Part shown: positions 1 through 7,400 of the stretch, piece by piece
Numbering within the stretch: position 1 is the stretch's first letter
How the letters are laid out: each line of letters begins with the position of its first letter
Assembly: GCF_016918015.1 (NCBI RefSeq)
Contig: NZ_JAERMK010000037.1
Coordinates: 1-35,632, forward strand
Direction: 5' to 3'
Length of the DNA: 35,632 nt
From: Glycomyces sp. YM15
GTDB lineage: Bacteria; Actinomycetota; Actinomycetes; Mycobacteriales; Micromonosporaceae
Made by a program: the position numbers and the translations under genes
The notes under the pieces: model-generated
The model's database searches: none
What the model was told of the DNA's origin: nothing
What the model saw: the letters and a program-made list of their open reading frames with translations, nothing else

Positions 1-66
1 ACGCTGGCGGGTCGTGCTCGGATCGCGTATGCCGTCGTGTACGGCATCGCCTGCTGGTTGGGGTGA
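1..66 (+). CDS. 3' end of an unidentified gene (partial)
   Basis: Frame 1 is open from the window edge to a TGA at 64-66 and encodes 21 residues ending GIACWLG. About four fifths of the codons end in G or C, as in real genes here, and the residues are mostly hydrophobic, as in a C-terminal membrane helix. A 7-bp inverted repeat (29-35 with 41-47) lies inside the frame and may be chance. The protein cannot be identified from so short a tail. Confidence 0.35.
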   Translation, partial: TLAGRARIAYAVVYGIACWLG

Positions 67-559
67 TCCCAACTAGGATCGTCCACCCAGTCACGGCCCG
101 TCGGGGGCGCGGACAGCTGCGGGCGATGGCACGGGGGTGAGATCGGACGCCTCCAGTGGAGGAGCACCCTGGCTTGCGGGGTCGTCGCCTCGAAACAAGT
201 CGGTTTGTCGGATCGGCCAGAGGCTTGTCGTAGTCTGCTTACACCTACCCCGACACCTGTACCAGTTTCCTGTCCCTGTACGTACCTCAATTGTCCCCCA
301 TACAGCCCCCGACTGTCATCACCCACACGATGCGAAACCATTCACGTTCCCCCACCCCACACCCAGCCTGATCGACTGCGTCCCAACCGAATCCGACCCG
401 AGGCGCGCCACCCCGCCGGCCCCGCCACCCACCCCTCCGTCGCTGCCCGCCTTAAGCGCAACCCGCACCCCGGCGGAAAGCCGCTAGACGACCGCCCAGC
501 CAACTCACTCGGCAGCGACGAAGCAGCGCTGACCCGAGGCCCGGTTTGTCGGTTGTCAT
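67..559. other. Intergenic stretch without a convincing gene
   Basis: No frame combines a start, a ribosome binding site and the usual G/C third-position bias. The open frames here give low-complexity proline, arginine and serine strings typical of non-coding GC-rich DNA. Base composition is more C-rich on the given strand from about 240 to 480. An 11-bp direct repeat (CGGTTTGTCGG) occurs at 201-211 and 542-552. No tRNA cloverleaf or strong terminator was recognised. Confidence 0.5.
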
Positions 560-735
560 CTATTGAATAATGTCGATTCCCCGGCGGCCCGGGAAGGCGG
601 TCTCGAACGCTTGAAGGGCGACCTCCCAGCGGACGCACCAGCGTTTCTGCCTGGTCCCCTTCGGGTCCAGCGCGCGCGGGCATCGGCCTCGCGCTGGGCC
701 CGCCAGGGCGACATAGTCCCGCCGCCGGGAATGAC
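560..735 (-). pseudogene. Coding-like scrap, possibly a transposase C-terminus
   Basis: On the minus strand one frame ending in TAG at 560-562 reads LDPKGTRQKRWCVRWEV, then ALQAFETAFPGR. It has high G/C at third positions and a Trp/Lys/Arg-rich composition unlike the shadow frames. There is no credible start or ribosome binding site, and the frame runs upstream into the 3' end of the SRPBCC gene, so it is at most a fragment. The basic, Trp-containing tail recalls transposase C-termini, but no family could be named. Confidence 0.25.
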
Positions 736-752
736 AGCTTGAGGCGCGGGTC

Positions 753-1214
753 TCAGCGCTCGAGGTAGGCCTCGAGGTTGAGGAGTGATGAGCCCAGGCC
801 TTCGGCGTGGTCTTCGGCGCTGATGCCGTCGGGGACGTTCTCGGCGGTGATGGTGACGCGGGTGCCGTTCGCGATGGGTTCGAGTGTCCACGCGCCGGTC
901 ATGGTGCCGGCGAAGGCGGGATCGTCGGCGATGAAGTCGACCTCGGTGACGATGCGGGTGTTCGGGACGAGTTCGATGAAGCGGGCTTCGACGGTGTCGG
1001 TATCGGCGGTGGTCTTGCCGGGCGCGTCGGCGGGGTCGTCGTAGGTGAGGGTCATGCGGTAGCCGCCGCCGGGGCGGGGGTCGTAGTGGTCGAAGCGGCC
1101 GGTCATGCCGGACGGCGGGAGCCAGGCGGCGAGCGCTTCGGGGTCGGTGAGCGCGGTGTAGACGCGTTCGACGGAGGCGGGGATCTCTCGGCTGGCTTGG
1201 TCGGTGCGCGGCAT
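753..1214 (-). CDS. SRPBCC (AHSA1-like) domain protein
   Basis: This 153-residue protein is a single START/Bet v1-like domain of the activator-of-Hsp90-ATPase type. It starts with the typical REIPASVERVYTALTDPEAL segment and contains the family-like GTMTGAWTLEPIANGTRVTI strand pair. Such proteins fold as a hydrophobic cavity; many actinobacterial ones have no known ligand, so a precise role cannot be given. It is cytosolic, with no signal peptide or membrane segment. The ATG at 1214 lacks a good Shine-Dalgarno sequence, so the message may have a short or absent leader. It lies downstream of the drug exporter on the same strand, but a strong hairpin separates the two, so it is probably transcribed independently. 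Confidence 0.85.
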   Translation of the reverse strand: MPRTDQASREIPASVERVYTALTDPEALAAWLPPSGMTGRFDHYDPRPGGGYRMTLTYDDPADAPGKTTADTDTVEARFIELVPNTRIVTEVDFIADDPAFAGTMTGAWTLEPIANGTRVTITAENVPDGISAEDHAEGLGSSLLNLEAYLER

Positions 1215-1258
1215 CTGCGGAACGTAGCATCCGCTCCCGACGGCGGGGGTGAGAAACA

Positions 1259-1284
1259 GCCCGGTCCCGCATGCGGGACCGGGC
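1259..1284 (-). terminator. Perfect 13-bp-arm hairpin after the exporter gene
   Basis: The sequence is a perfect 26-base palindrome (arms GCCCGGTCCCGCA / TGCGGGACCGGGC), 14 bases past the stop codon of the MFS gene at 1299. There is no clear U-tract, which is common for actinobacterial hairpin terminators. It separates the exporter from the SRPBCC gene. Confidence 0.7.
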
Positions 1285-1298
1285 CTGGGATCGTGCCG

Positions 1299-2789
1299 TC
1301 AGTGGGCGGGGACGGCGTCGCCGTTGGGGTTGTCGACCTTCTTCACCAGGAAGGCGGCGGCCACGGCGACGAGGGACATGGCGGTGCCGCACAGGAAGGC
1401 GAGGTGGATGCCGTCGGCCTGGGCGGTGACGTCGTTCGCGCCGGATTCGAGGCTGGCGGCGGCGCCGGTGGTCATCAGGGTGATGAACACGGCGGTGCCG
1501 GCCGCGCCCGCGACCTGCTGGAGGGTGCTCATGATGGCGCTGCCGTGCGGGTAGAGCTCCATGGGCAGAGCGCCGAGCGAGGAGGTCATGAGCGGGGTCA
1601 TGAGGCTGCTGAGGCCGAGGCTGAGCAGCACGTGGATGACCACGACGAACCAGGTCTCGCTGGTCTGGTCGAGCATCGTCATGAGGCCGAGGGCGCCCGC
1701 GAGGACGACCGCGCCGGGGATGACGAGCGGCCGGGGGCCGACCTTGTCGAAGATGCGGCCGATGAAGGGGCCGGAGAGGCCCATCGCGAGACCGCCGGGG
1801 AGGACCACCAGTCCGGTCTGGAGCGTGGTGAGGTCCAGGACGTTCTGGAGGTAGATCGGCAGCAGGATGAGCGAGCCGAAGAGGGTCGCCATCGAGATCA
1901 GCAGCATGATGATGCCGACGGTGAACGAGCGGTGCTTGAAGGGCCGCAGGTCCATCAGGGCCGCGTCGCGGCGCTGGAGGCGCAGCTGGCGGAAGACGAA
2001 CAGGGCCAGCGACACGGCGCCGCCGGCGACGGCGGCGTAGGGCGGGACCGGGGTGTGGTTCCCGGCCGCCGATTCGCCGAAGCTGCTGAGTCCGTAGATG
2101 AGGCCGCCGAAGGCCACCGCGGAGAGGAGCGCGGAGAGCAGGTCGAGTTTGACCGGGCGCGTCTCGCCGAGGTTCTTGATGAGGACCCCGCCGAGGACGA
2201 GGGCGAGCACGGCGATGGGCAGGACGGCCAGGAACATCCAGCGCCAGGTGAGGTTGTTGAGGATGAACCCGGAGAAGGTGGGGCCGATCGCGGGGGCGAC
2301 GGCGATGACGATGGTGATGAAGCCCATGGTGCGTCCGCGGCGTTCGGCCGGGACGAAGGTCATCACGGTGGTCATGAGCAGCGGCAGCATGACGGCGGTG
2401 CCGCTGGCCTGGATGACGCGGGCGGCGACGAGCACGGGGAAGACCGTGGCCACGCCCGCGAGCAGGGTGCCCGCGCAGAAGAGCCCGATGGCGGCGAGGA
2501 ACACGGTGCGCGTGGTGAAGCGCTGGAGGATGAGCCCGGTCATGGGGATGACGACGGCCATGGTGAGCATGAAGCCGGTGGTCAGCCACTGCACGGTGGC
2601 GGCGGTGATCTGGAACTGCTCCATGAGGCGCGGGAGGGCCACGCCCATCACGGTCTCGTTGAGGATCATGACGAACGTCGCCACGAGGAGCACGCCGAGC
2701 ACGATTTTGATCTGGCGCGACATGCCGGGTTCGGGCTCTGGCGTCGCTTCGGCCTCGGGCGTGTCGGCCGGTCGTTGGTCAACGGTCAT
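1299..2789 (-). CDS. DHA2-family MFS multidrug exporter
   Basis: This 496-residue integral membrane protein belongs to the EmrB/QacA drug:H+ antiporter group (DHA2, usually 14 helices). It has a charged cytosolic N-terminus of about 40 residues, then regularly spaced hydrophobic segments. An antiporter motif C-like stretch (PAIGPTFSGFIL) is followed by the family-typical LTWRWMFL. The ATG at 2789 is chosen because GAAGGA precedes it at suitable spacing; an in-frame ATG 60 bases upstream has none. It is divergent from a TetR gene whose start is 141 bases away, the classic arrangement for a TetR-repressed efflux pump. The substrate cannot be read from sequence. A hairpin ends the transcript. 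Confidence 0.9.
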   Translation of the reverse strand: MTVDQRPADTPEAEATPEPEPGMSRQIKIVLGVLLVATFVMILNETVMGVALPRLMEQFQITAATVQWLTTGFMLTMAVVIPMTGLILQRFTTRTVFLAAIGLFCAGTLLAGVATVFPVLVAARVIQASGTAVMLPLLMTTVMTFVPAERRGRTMGFITIVIAVAPAIGPTFSGFILNNLTWRWMFLAVLPIAVLALVLGGVLIKNLGETRPVKLDLLSALLSAVAFGGLIYGLSSFGESAAGNHTPVPPYAAVAGGAVSLALFVFRQLRLQRRDAALMDLRPFKHRSFTVGIIMLLISMATLFGSLILLPIYLQNVLDLTTLQTGLVVLPGGLAMGLSGPFIGRIFDKVGPRPLVIPGAVVLAGALGLMTMLDQTSETWFVVVIHVLLSLGLSSLMTPLMTSSLGALPMELYPHGSAIMSTLQQVAGAAGTAVFITLMTTGAAASLESGANDVTAQADGIHLAFLCGTAMSLVAVAAAFLVKKVDNPNGDAVPAH

Positions 2790-2888
2790 GGGGAGGTTTC
2801 CTTCGGTGGTGTTCCTGCCCGGTGCCGACTGGCCCGTGCCGGGGCCCACCGGGGTGTCGGAGGGTGACGGGACGCGCGCACCGGAAAG

Positions 2889-2923
2889 TGTCAGTGACTG
2901 TCAATCATTGCAGTTGCTACCAT
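2889..2923. promoter_or_regulatory. Putative TetR operator and promoter
   Basis: Two overlapping imperfect palindromes, GTCA-G-TGAC and TGAC-T-GTCA, make up TGTCAGTGACTGTCA at 2889-2903. This overlaps a possible -35 (GTGACT) whose -10 (TACCAT, 2918-2923) lies seven bases before the TetR ATG, which would give a leaderless or nearly leaderless message. The minus strand also reads TTGACA here (2899-2904), a perfect -35 hexamer facing the exporter, though no good -10 is seen at the expected spacing. Repression of both genes from this site is inferred. Confidence 0.45.
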
Positions 2924-2930
2924 CCGGGTC

Positions 2931-3545
2931 ATGAGCGCCGGTGGGGGTTTGCGAGAAGTGTCACGTCGGGCCGTGCAGTCGAGGATCGCACGGGCCGCCG
3001 AAGAGCTGTTCGTGGCGAAGGGTTTCGAGGAGACGACGGTCGATGAGATCGCCGCCGCCGTCGGCATGTCCCAGCGCAGTTTCTTCCGCTACTTCGCATC
3101 GAAGGACGAGGTGGTGCTCGACCGCCTCGAGCGTTTGGGCGAGGAGCTCTCGGCCCGGTTGGAGGCGCGTCCGCCCCGCGAGCCGGAGTGGGATTCGCTG
3201 CGGCATTCGTTCGATCCCATAGTGGAGCGCCTCTCCGACCCGGTGGTGCGCGAGCACGATCGGGCGCTGCAGCGGATCGTCCATGCGAGCCCGCGGCTGC
3301 TCGCGGCGTACCTGGGGCGGCTCGACCGGCTGCAGGGTTCGCTGTCGGACCTGCTGCTCGATCGGGCCGCCCGGCATCCGGGGGGCGAGACGGACCCGGT
3401 GGTGCTGCGCGCGCTCGTGGGCGGGGCGTTCGCGTGCCTGCAGGCGGCGATGCAGCATTGCGGGGTCGAGCCCGAGGTGTTCGAGCCGTGCCTGGACCGG
3501 ACGATGGCCGCGATGCGCCCTGTGACCGCCTCCGCAGCCTGGTGA
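2931..3545 (+). CDS. TetR/AcrR family transcriptional regulator
   Basis: This 204-residue protein has an N-terminal TetR DNA-binding domain (about residues 12-60). The core reads TTVDEIAAAVGMSQRSFFRY followed by FASKDEV, the typical helix-turn-helix with its YFxxK tail. The C-terminal helical part is the ligand/dimer domain and resembles the C-terminal type of actinobacterial TetR proteins that carry an ARPxxREPEWDSLR region. The ATG at 2931 fits the domain start and a -10 just upstream, suggesting leaderless translation. Its divergence from the DHA2 exporter makes it the likely local repressor of that pump. Confidence 0.88.
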   Translation: MSAGGGLREVSRRAVQSRIARAAEELFVAKGFEETTVDEIAAAVGMSQRSFFRYFASKDEVVLDRLERLGEELSARLEARPPREPEWDSLRHSFDPIVERLSDPVVREHDRALQRIVHASPRLLAAYLGRLDRLQGSLSDLLLDRAARHPGGETDPVVLRALVGGAFACLQAAMQHCGVEPEVFEPCLDRTMAAMRPVTASAAW

Positions 3546-3622
3546 ACCTTATGGCCCGGGAACTGCGCCCGCTCGCGCCTGATCCGACACCCCGACCGCG
3601 CGACGACCGAACGGCATCGGGG

Positions 3623-4171
3623 CTAGTGGTGGTGCCGGTGGACGACGGCGTGGCCCTTGCCGCGTGAGATCAGCGCGCGGTTGATCGGAACGGTCACCAC
3701 GAAGGCGATCGCGAGCGCGGCGGCCAGGATGAGCCAGAACCGGGTGTCGGCCAGGCCCATCTCCATCGCGCCGGGCATCGCGAGGATGAAGCCGTTGTCG
3801 ACGATCTCCATGACCGCGATCGAGATGGTGTCGGCGGCGAGCGCGACCTTGAGCGCCTCCTTGAAGGACAGTCCGGCGCGCATGACGCCGCGCATGGTCA
3901 GGGCGTAGCCGAAGACGAAGGCCAGTGCGATCGCGAGGGCGATGGTGGCCGCGCCGTGCCAGCCGAGGGCGGTGCCGATGACCACGCCGAGCACTTCGCC
4001 GATGGCGCAGCCGGTGAGGCAGTGGAGGGTCGCGGAGGCGGCCATCATCCAGCTCGCGGGGTTGGCTTGGGTGCCATGCGATGCGTGGTCCTCATGACCG
4101 GCGTGCCCGTGTGTCGTATGGCCTTGGACGTGCCCGTGGTGCTGATGGTGCTCATGGGTGGAGTGGTCCAC
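3623..4171 (-). CDS. Histidine-rich DUF4396 membrane protein
   Basis: The protein has 182 residues. The first 32 hold 13 histidines in HxH and HH clusters, and the C-terminus ends in HRHHH, so both ends are candidate metal ligands. Between them are about four membrane helices (near 42-66, 72-94, 107-132, 144-163), with an HCLTGCAIGE motif entering the first helix, typical of DUF4396. The biochemical function of the family is not established. A GTG start at 4171 is supported by GAGGAG six bases upstream. The promoter region contains a CsoR-like G/C-tract operator overlapping a TATAAG -10, so copper (or related metal) induction is a reasonable inference. It is divergent from the ClC/K+ channel pair. 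Confidence 0.8.
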   Translation of the reverse strand: MDHSTHEHHQHHGHVQGHTTHGHAGHEDHASHGTQANPASWMMAASATLHCLTGCAIGEVLGVVIGTALGWHGAATIALAIALAFVFGYALTMRGVMRAGLSFKEALKVALAADTISIAVMEIVDNGFILAMPGAMEMGLADTRFWLILAAALAIAFVVTVPINRALISRGKGHAVVHRHHH

Positions 4172-4220
4172 AGCGTGCTCCTCAATGCCAGGCGGCCCGG
4201 GGTGGCCGCGACCGGATCAT

Positions 4221-4240
4221 CTTATACCCCCCTAGGGTAT
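4221..4240. promoter_or_regulatory. CsoR/RcnR-like operator over a -10 element
   Basis: Positions 4224-4240 read ATACCC-CCCTA-GGGTAT, a perfect 6-bp inverted repeat with A/T flanks around a C/G tract. This is the form of operators bound by the CsoR/RcnR/FrmR metal or formaldehyde sensors. On the minus strand the site merges with TATAAG (4226-4221), a good -10 placed about 50 bases before the DUF4396 start. A repressor bound here would block that promoter and may also affect the divergent ClC gene at 4345. No csoR gene is in the window. Confidence 0.6.
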
Positions 4241-4344
4241 GTTGCGAATGGGGTTCGGGTGACGGGACACCGAATGCCCTGCGGGCCGGTCGCGACCATA
4301 GGAAGATCCACAGTGCAGCGCACGCACGACAGTGGAGGAACGGC

Positions 4345-5652
4345 ATGGTCGAGGCTTCCGAAGAGCGGGCTCCCGAGCGGCTCGGCGGACGGTACGCGCG
4401 CGTGCTCGCCCTCGCCGGCCTCGTCGGCATCCCGGTCTCGGTGGCGGCCTTCGCGTTCCTCGCGCTCCTGCACTGGCTCACCGTCTTCGCCTGGGAAGAC
4501 CTGCCCGAACAGTGGAACCTCGAACCGGTGCCGTGGTGGTGGCCGTTCCCCTGGCTGCTCGTCGGCGGCGCACTCGTCGCGGTCGCGATCACCCGCCTGC
4601 CCGGGCACGGCGGGCACGTCCCGATCGAGGGCCTCTCCCCCGACCCCGTGCCGCCCTCGCACCTGCCCGGGGTCCTGCTCGCAGCTCTCGGCGGCCTCCC
4701 GCTCGGCGTCGTGCTCGGCCCCGAAGCGCCGCTCATGGCCGTGGGCACGGCCCTCGCCACGATCCTCACGGGCCGGTGGGTCGCACGCGGCGGCCCCGAG
4801 AACGCGCTCCTCGGCACCTCGGGTTCCGCCGCTGCCGTCGCCGTCATCTTCGGCAGCCCGCTGGTCGCGGCCGTGTTCATCCTCGAATCCGCCGCCCGCG
4901 CCGGGATCCGCCAGACCCGGGTCGTGCTCCCGTGCCTGCTCTCGGCCGGGGTCGGCGCGCTCGTGTTCACCGGGCTCGGCGAATGGACGGGCCTGCGGGT
5001 GTCCTCGCTGCAGCTCCCCGGGCTCGACCTCCCCGACCGGCCCGACCTCGCGGACCTGCTGTGGACGATCCCGCTGGCCGTGCTCATCGCCGCGGGCGTG
5101 CGCCAGGTCCACCACCTCGGACGGCGCCTCGTCCCCCACACGGCCCGGCGGCCCGCGCTCATGGCGATGGCCGCCGTCGCGGTCACGGCAGTCGCCGCCG
5201 CGGCCTACTCGCTGCTGACCGGCCGCTCCCCCGTCGAGGTGCTGCTGTCCGGACAGGACGCGCTCGGGGTCTTCACCGAAGCCGGCGACGTGCCCGGCGT
5301 CTGGGCGCTCGTGGGCCTGCTGGCGTTCAAGGGCCTGGCGTACGCCGTGTCGCTCGCGACGCTGCGCGGCGGCCCGATCTTCCCGGCCCTGTTCCTCGGC
5401 GCGGCCGCCGGCGCGCTCCTCAGCGGACTCCCCGGGTTCGGCATCGCCCCGGCGATGGCCGCGGGCATGGCCGCCGCCACCGCCGCGATCCTGCCGCTGC
5501 CGGTCTCGTCGGCCATCCTCGTCACGCTGCTGCTCGGGTCGGGGTCGAGCGGGATGACCCCGATCGTGCTCATCGCCGTCGTCGTCGCGTTCGCGACCGA
5601 GCGGCTCATCGACCGCACCGGAACGCGCGAGCCCGCGCCTGAAGCGGCATAG
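4345..5652 (+). CDS. ClC-type chloride channel/antiporter family protein
   Basis: This 435-residue polytopic membrane protein belongs to the ClC family. Conserved ClC landmarks are present: GPEAPL at 125-130, matching the GxExP helix with the gating/proton glutamate (E127), and GGPIFPALFLG at 342-352, matching GxFxP. The first filter segment, usually GSGIP, reads PGHGGHVP (86-93), so the selectivity serine is absent and anion preference may differ. The C-terminal tyrosine region is not obvious and no CBS domains follow. The ATG at 4345 has GGAGG seven bases upstream. The K+ channel starts four bases after its stop, so the two are almost certainly one transcript. Confidence 0.85.
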   Translation: MVEASEERAPERLGGRYARVLALAGLVGIPVSVAAFAFLALLHWLTVFAWEDLPEQWNLEPVPWWWPFPWLLVGGALVAVAITRLPGHGGHVPIEGLSPDPVPPSHLPGVLLAALGGLPLGVVLGPEAPLMAVGTALATILTGRWVARGGPENALLGTSGSAAAVAVIFGSPLVAAVFILESAARAGIRQTRVVLPCLLSAGVGALVFTGLGEWTGLRVSSLQLPGLDLPDRPDLADLLWTIPLAVLIAAGVRQVHHLGRRLVPHTARRPALMAMAAVAVTAVAAAAYSLLTGRSPVEVLLSGQDALGVFTEAGDVPGVWALVGLLAFKGLAYAVSLATLRGGPIFPALFLGAAAGALLSGLPGFGIAPAMAAGMAAATAAILPLPVSSAILVTLLLGSGSSGMTPIVLIAVVVAFATERLIDRTGTREPAPEAA

Positions 5653-5656
5653 GGCG

Positions 5657-6193
5657 GTGGACATGCAGGACAAGGAAAGCGGCGATGGAGGCGCGCGATT
5701 CAAGCCGCACCCGCTGCGCTGGCTGCTCGCGAGCGTCGCGCTCGTGGTGCTCTACTTCGTCGTGCCGATCCGCAGCGAACCCGACACCGTCGTCCTGGTC
5801 TTGCGCTGGTGCACCACGATCGTGCTGCTCGCGGCCCTGGCGATCGTCATCCGCTGGCAGGCGGTGCGACAGCTCCGCGACCCGGAAGCGCCGCTCGGGG
5901 CGCTGGTCGTGGGCATCCTCGCGGGGGTGCTGCTGTTCGCGCTCACCGACTACGGGCTGGCCGTGTACCGGCCCGGCCAGTTCGCCGGCCTCGACACCCG
6001 CGTGGACGCCCTCTACTTCGCGCTGAGCACGCTGAGCACGGTCGGGTTCGGCGACGTCTCGGCCCAGGGCCAACTCGCCCGGGTCGTGGTCTGCGTGCAG
6101 ATGGTGTTCAACTTCACCGCGATCGCGGGCTCGGCCTCGCTCGTCGCCGGCAAACTCGCCGAGCGCGCCCGCACCCGCGACAGCCGGACCTGA
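5657..6193 (+). CDS. Two-pore-helix-type potassium channel (Ion_trans_2)
   Basis: This 178-residue membrane protein carries a K+ selectivity filter, TVGFGD, at 128-133 within STLSTVGFGDVSAQG. Hydrophobic helices lie near 22-38, 45-66, 80-100 and 141-165, so the pore module (helix, pore loop, helix) is preceded by two extra helices. There is no RCK/TrkA domain, only a short basic tail. A GTG start at 5657 and an ATG two codons later are both possible. It lies four bases behind the ClC gene, so Cl- and K+ conductances may be made together, for example for membrane charge balance or osmotic adjustment (inference). A hairpin follows the stop. Confidence 0.88.
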   Translation: MDMQDKESGDGGARFKPHPLRWLLASVALVVLYFVVPIRSEPDTVVLVLRWCTTIVLLAALAIVIRWQAVRQLRDPEAPLGALVVGILAGVLLFALTDYGLAVYRPGQFAGLDTRVDALYFALSTLSTVGFGDVSAQGQLARVVVCVQMVFNFTAIAGSASLVAGKLAERARTRDSRT

Positions 6194-6197
6194 GCGC

Positions 6198-6225
6198 GAC
6201 GGCGCCCGGCCTCCGGTGCGCCGTC
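6198..6225. terminator. Bidirectional hairpin between convergent genes
   Basis: GACGGCGC pairs with GCGCCGTC, and an inner CCGG pairs with CCGG around a CCT loop with one bulged base. It begins five bases after the K+ channel stop and lies between that gene and the convergent prpC. No U-tract is seen. Confidence 0.6.
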
Positions 6226-6281
6226 ACGGCTCGACGAGACCCCCCGAACGCCCAGCGACTCCGGCCGCTTCCCGGCGACGT

Positions 6282-7400
6282 TCAGGCCGCCAAGGGGATC
6301 GCGCGCTGCGAGGGGCCGGTGTAGGCGCTCAGCGGCCGGATCAGGGCGTTCGATTCGAGCTGCTCGATCACGTGCGCGGTCCAGCCGGTGATGCGGGACA
6401 TGACGAACAGCGGCGTGAACATCGGGATGTCGAAGCCCATGAGGTAGTAGGCGGGCCCGGCCGGGAAGTCCAGGTTCGGGTGGATGCCCTTGGCCTCCAT
6501 CATGGCCGCCTCCAGCTCCTCGTACATCGCTACCCAGCGCTGACCGCCCGTCAGCTCGGCCATGTCCTTGAAGGCGGCCTTCATGGTCGGGACGCGCGAG
6601 TCGGCGTCCTTGTAGACGCGGTGCCCGAATCCCATCACCTTCTCCTTGGCGGCCAGTCGCTGCAGGAGCCACTCGCGGGCCAGCGCGGGGTCGTCGATCT
6701 CGAGCATCATGCGCATGACGGCCTCGTTGGCACCGCCGTGGAGGGGGCCCTTGAGGGCGCCGATGGCGGCGGTGACGGCGGAGTAGATGTCCGAGAGCGT
6801 CGAGGCGACGGTGCGGGCGGTGAACGTGGAGGCGTTGAAGCTGTGCTCGGCGTAGAGGATCATCGAGATCTCGAAGCAGCGCAGCACTTCCGGTGCGGGG
6901 ACGGCGCCGAAGCACATGTGGAAGAAGTTCTCGGCGAAGCCGAGGCCGGGGTCGGGGGCGATGCGGTCGAGTCCCTTGCGGCGGCGGAAGTCGTGGGCGA
7001 CGACGGTGGGGAGTTTGGCGAACATCGCCTCGGCCTTGGCGCGGTTGGCGGCCGGACTGTTGTCGTCCTCGGCCGGGTCTTCGGCGCCGAGGCAGGAGAC
7101 GGCGGTGCGCAGCAGGTCCATCGGGTGGCAGTTGTCGGGGAGGCGGTCGATGACGGCGATGGTGGATCGGGTGACTTCGCGTTGCGCGCCTTCGCGTTCG
7201 GTGAAGCCGGCGAGCGCGTCCGCGGCGGGCAGGTCGCCGTACCAGATGAGGTGGGCGACCGCTTCGAAGGAGCAGCTGCGGGCGAGCTCTTGGACCGGGT
7301 AGCCGCGGTAGGTGAGGGAGTTCGTCTCGGGGACGACCTCGCTGACGGCGGTGGTGTCGGCGACGACTCCGGCCAGGCCCTTGCGGATGTCGATGCTCAT
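6282..7400 (-). CDS. prpC: 2-methylcitrate synthase
   Basis: This 372-residue citrate-synthase-fold enzyme joins propionyl-CoA and oxaloacetate to 2-methylcitrate in the methylcitrate cycle; many such enzymes also accept acetyl-CoA. The catalytic triad is visible: H221 in GPLHGGAN, H260 in MGFGHRVYK and D311 in NLDFPAGPAYY. The length and the AEHSFNASTFTART segment match PrpC/short citrate synthases. The ATG at 7400 overlaps the prpB stop by four bases (ATGA), so translation is coupled. Assignment as PrpC rather than GltA rests mainly on its position as third gene of prpDBC. Confidence 0.93.
   Translation of the reverse strand: MSIDIRKGLAGVVADTTAVSEVVPETNSLTYRGYPVQELARSCSFEAVAHLIWYGDLPAADALAGFTEREGAQREVTRSTIAVIDRLPDNCHPMDLLRTAVSCLGAEDPAEDDNSPAANRAKAEAMFAKLPTVVAHDFRRRKGLDRIAPDPGLGFAENFFHMCFGAVPAPEVLRCFEISMILYAEHSFNASTFTARTVASTLSDIYSAVTAAIGALKGPLHGGANEAVMRMMLEIDDPALAREWLLQRLAAKEKVMGFGHRVYKDADSRVPTMKAAFKDMAELTGGQRWVAMYEELEAAMMEAKGIHPNLDFPAGPAYYLMGFDIPMFTPLFVMSRITGWTAHVIEQLESNALIRPLSAYTGPSQRAIPLAA

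Noticed and set aside
29..47. 7-bp inverted repeat ATGCCGT/ACGGCAT
   Set aside because: It lies inside the coding tail of the first gene rather than after its stop, so terminator function is unlikely.
201..552. 11-bp direct repeat CGGTTTGTCGG at 201-211 and 542-552
   Set aside because: Only two copies, with no transposase, integrase or further symmetry between them. Too little to call target-site duplication or an attachment site.
556..2589. A 677-codon minus-strand frame rich in Arg, His and Pro
   Set aside because: It lies across the MFS and SRPBCC genes in another frame, and its low-complexity composition is that of a shadow frame in GC-rich DNA.
807..2867. A 686-codon plus-strand frame rich in Gly, Glu and Asp
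   Set aside because: It is the antisense shadow of the exporter gene; it has no domain and no ribosome binding site.
6282..7400. Ordinary citrate synthase (gltA) instead of prpC
   Set aside because: The four-base coupled overlap with prpB and the short length favour 2-methylcitrate synthase.
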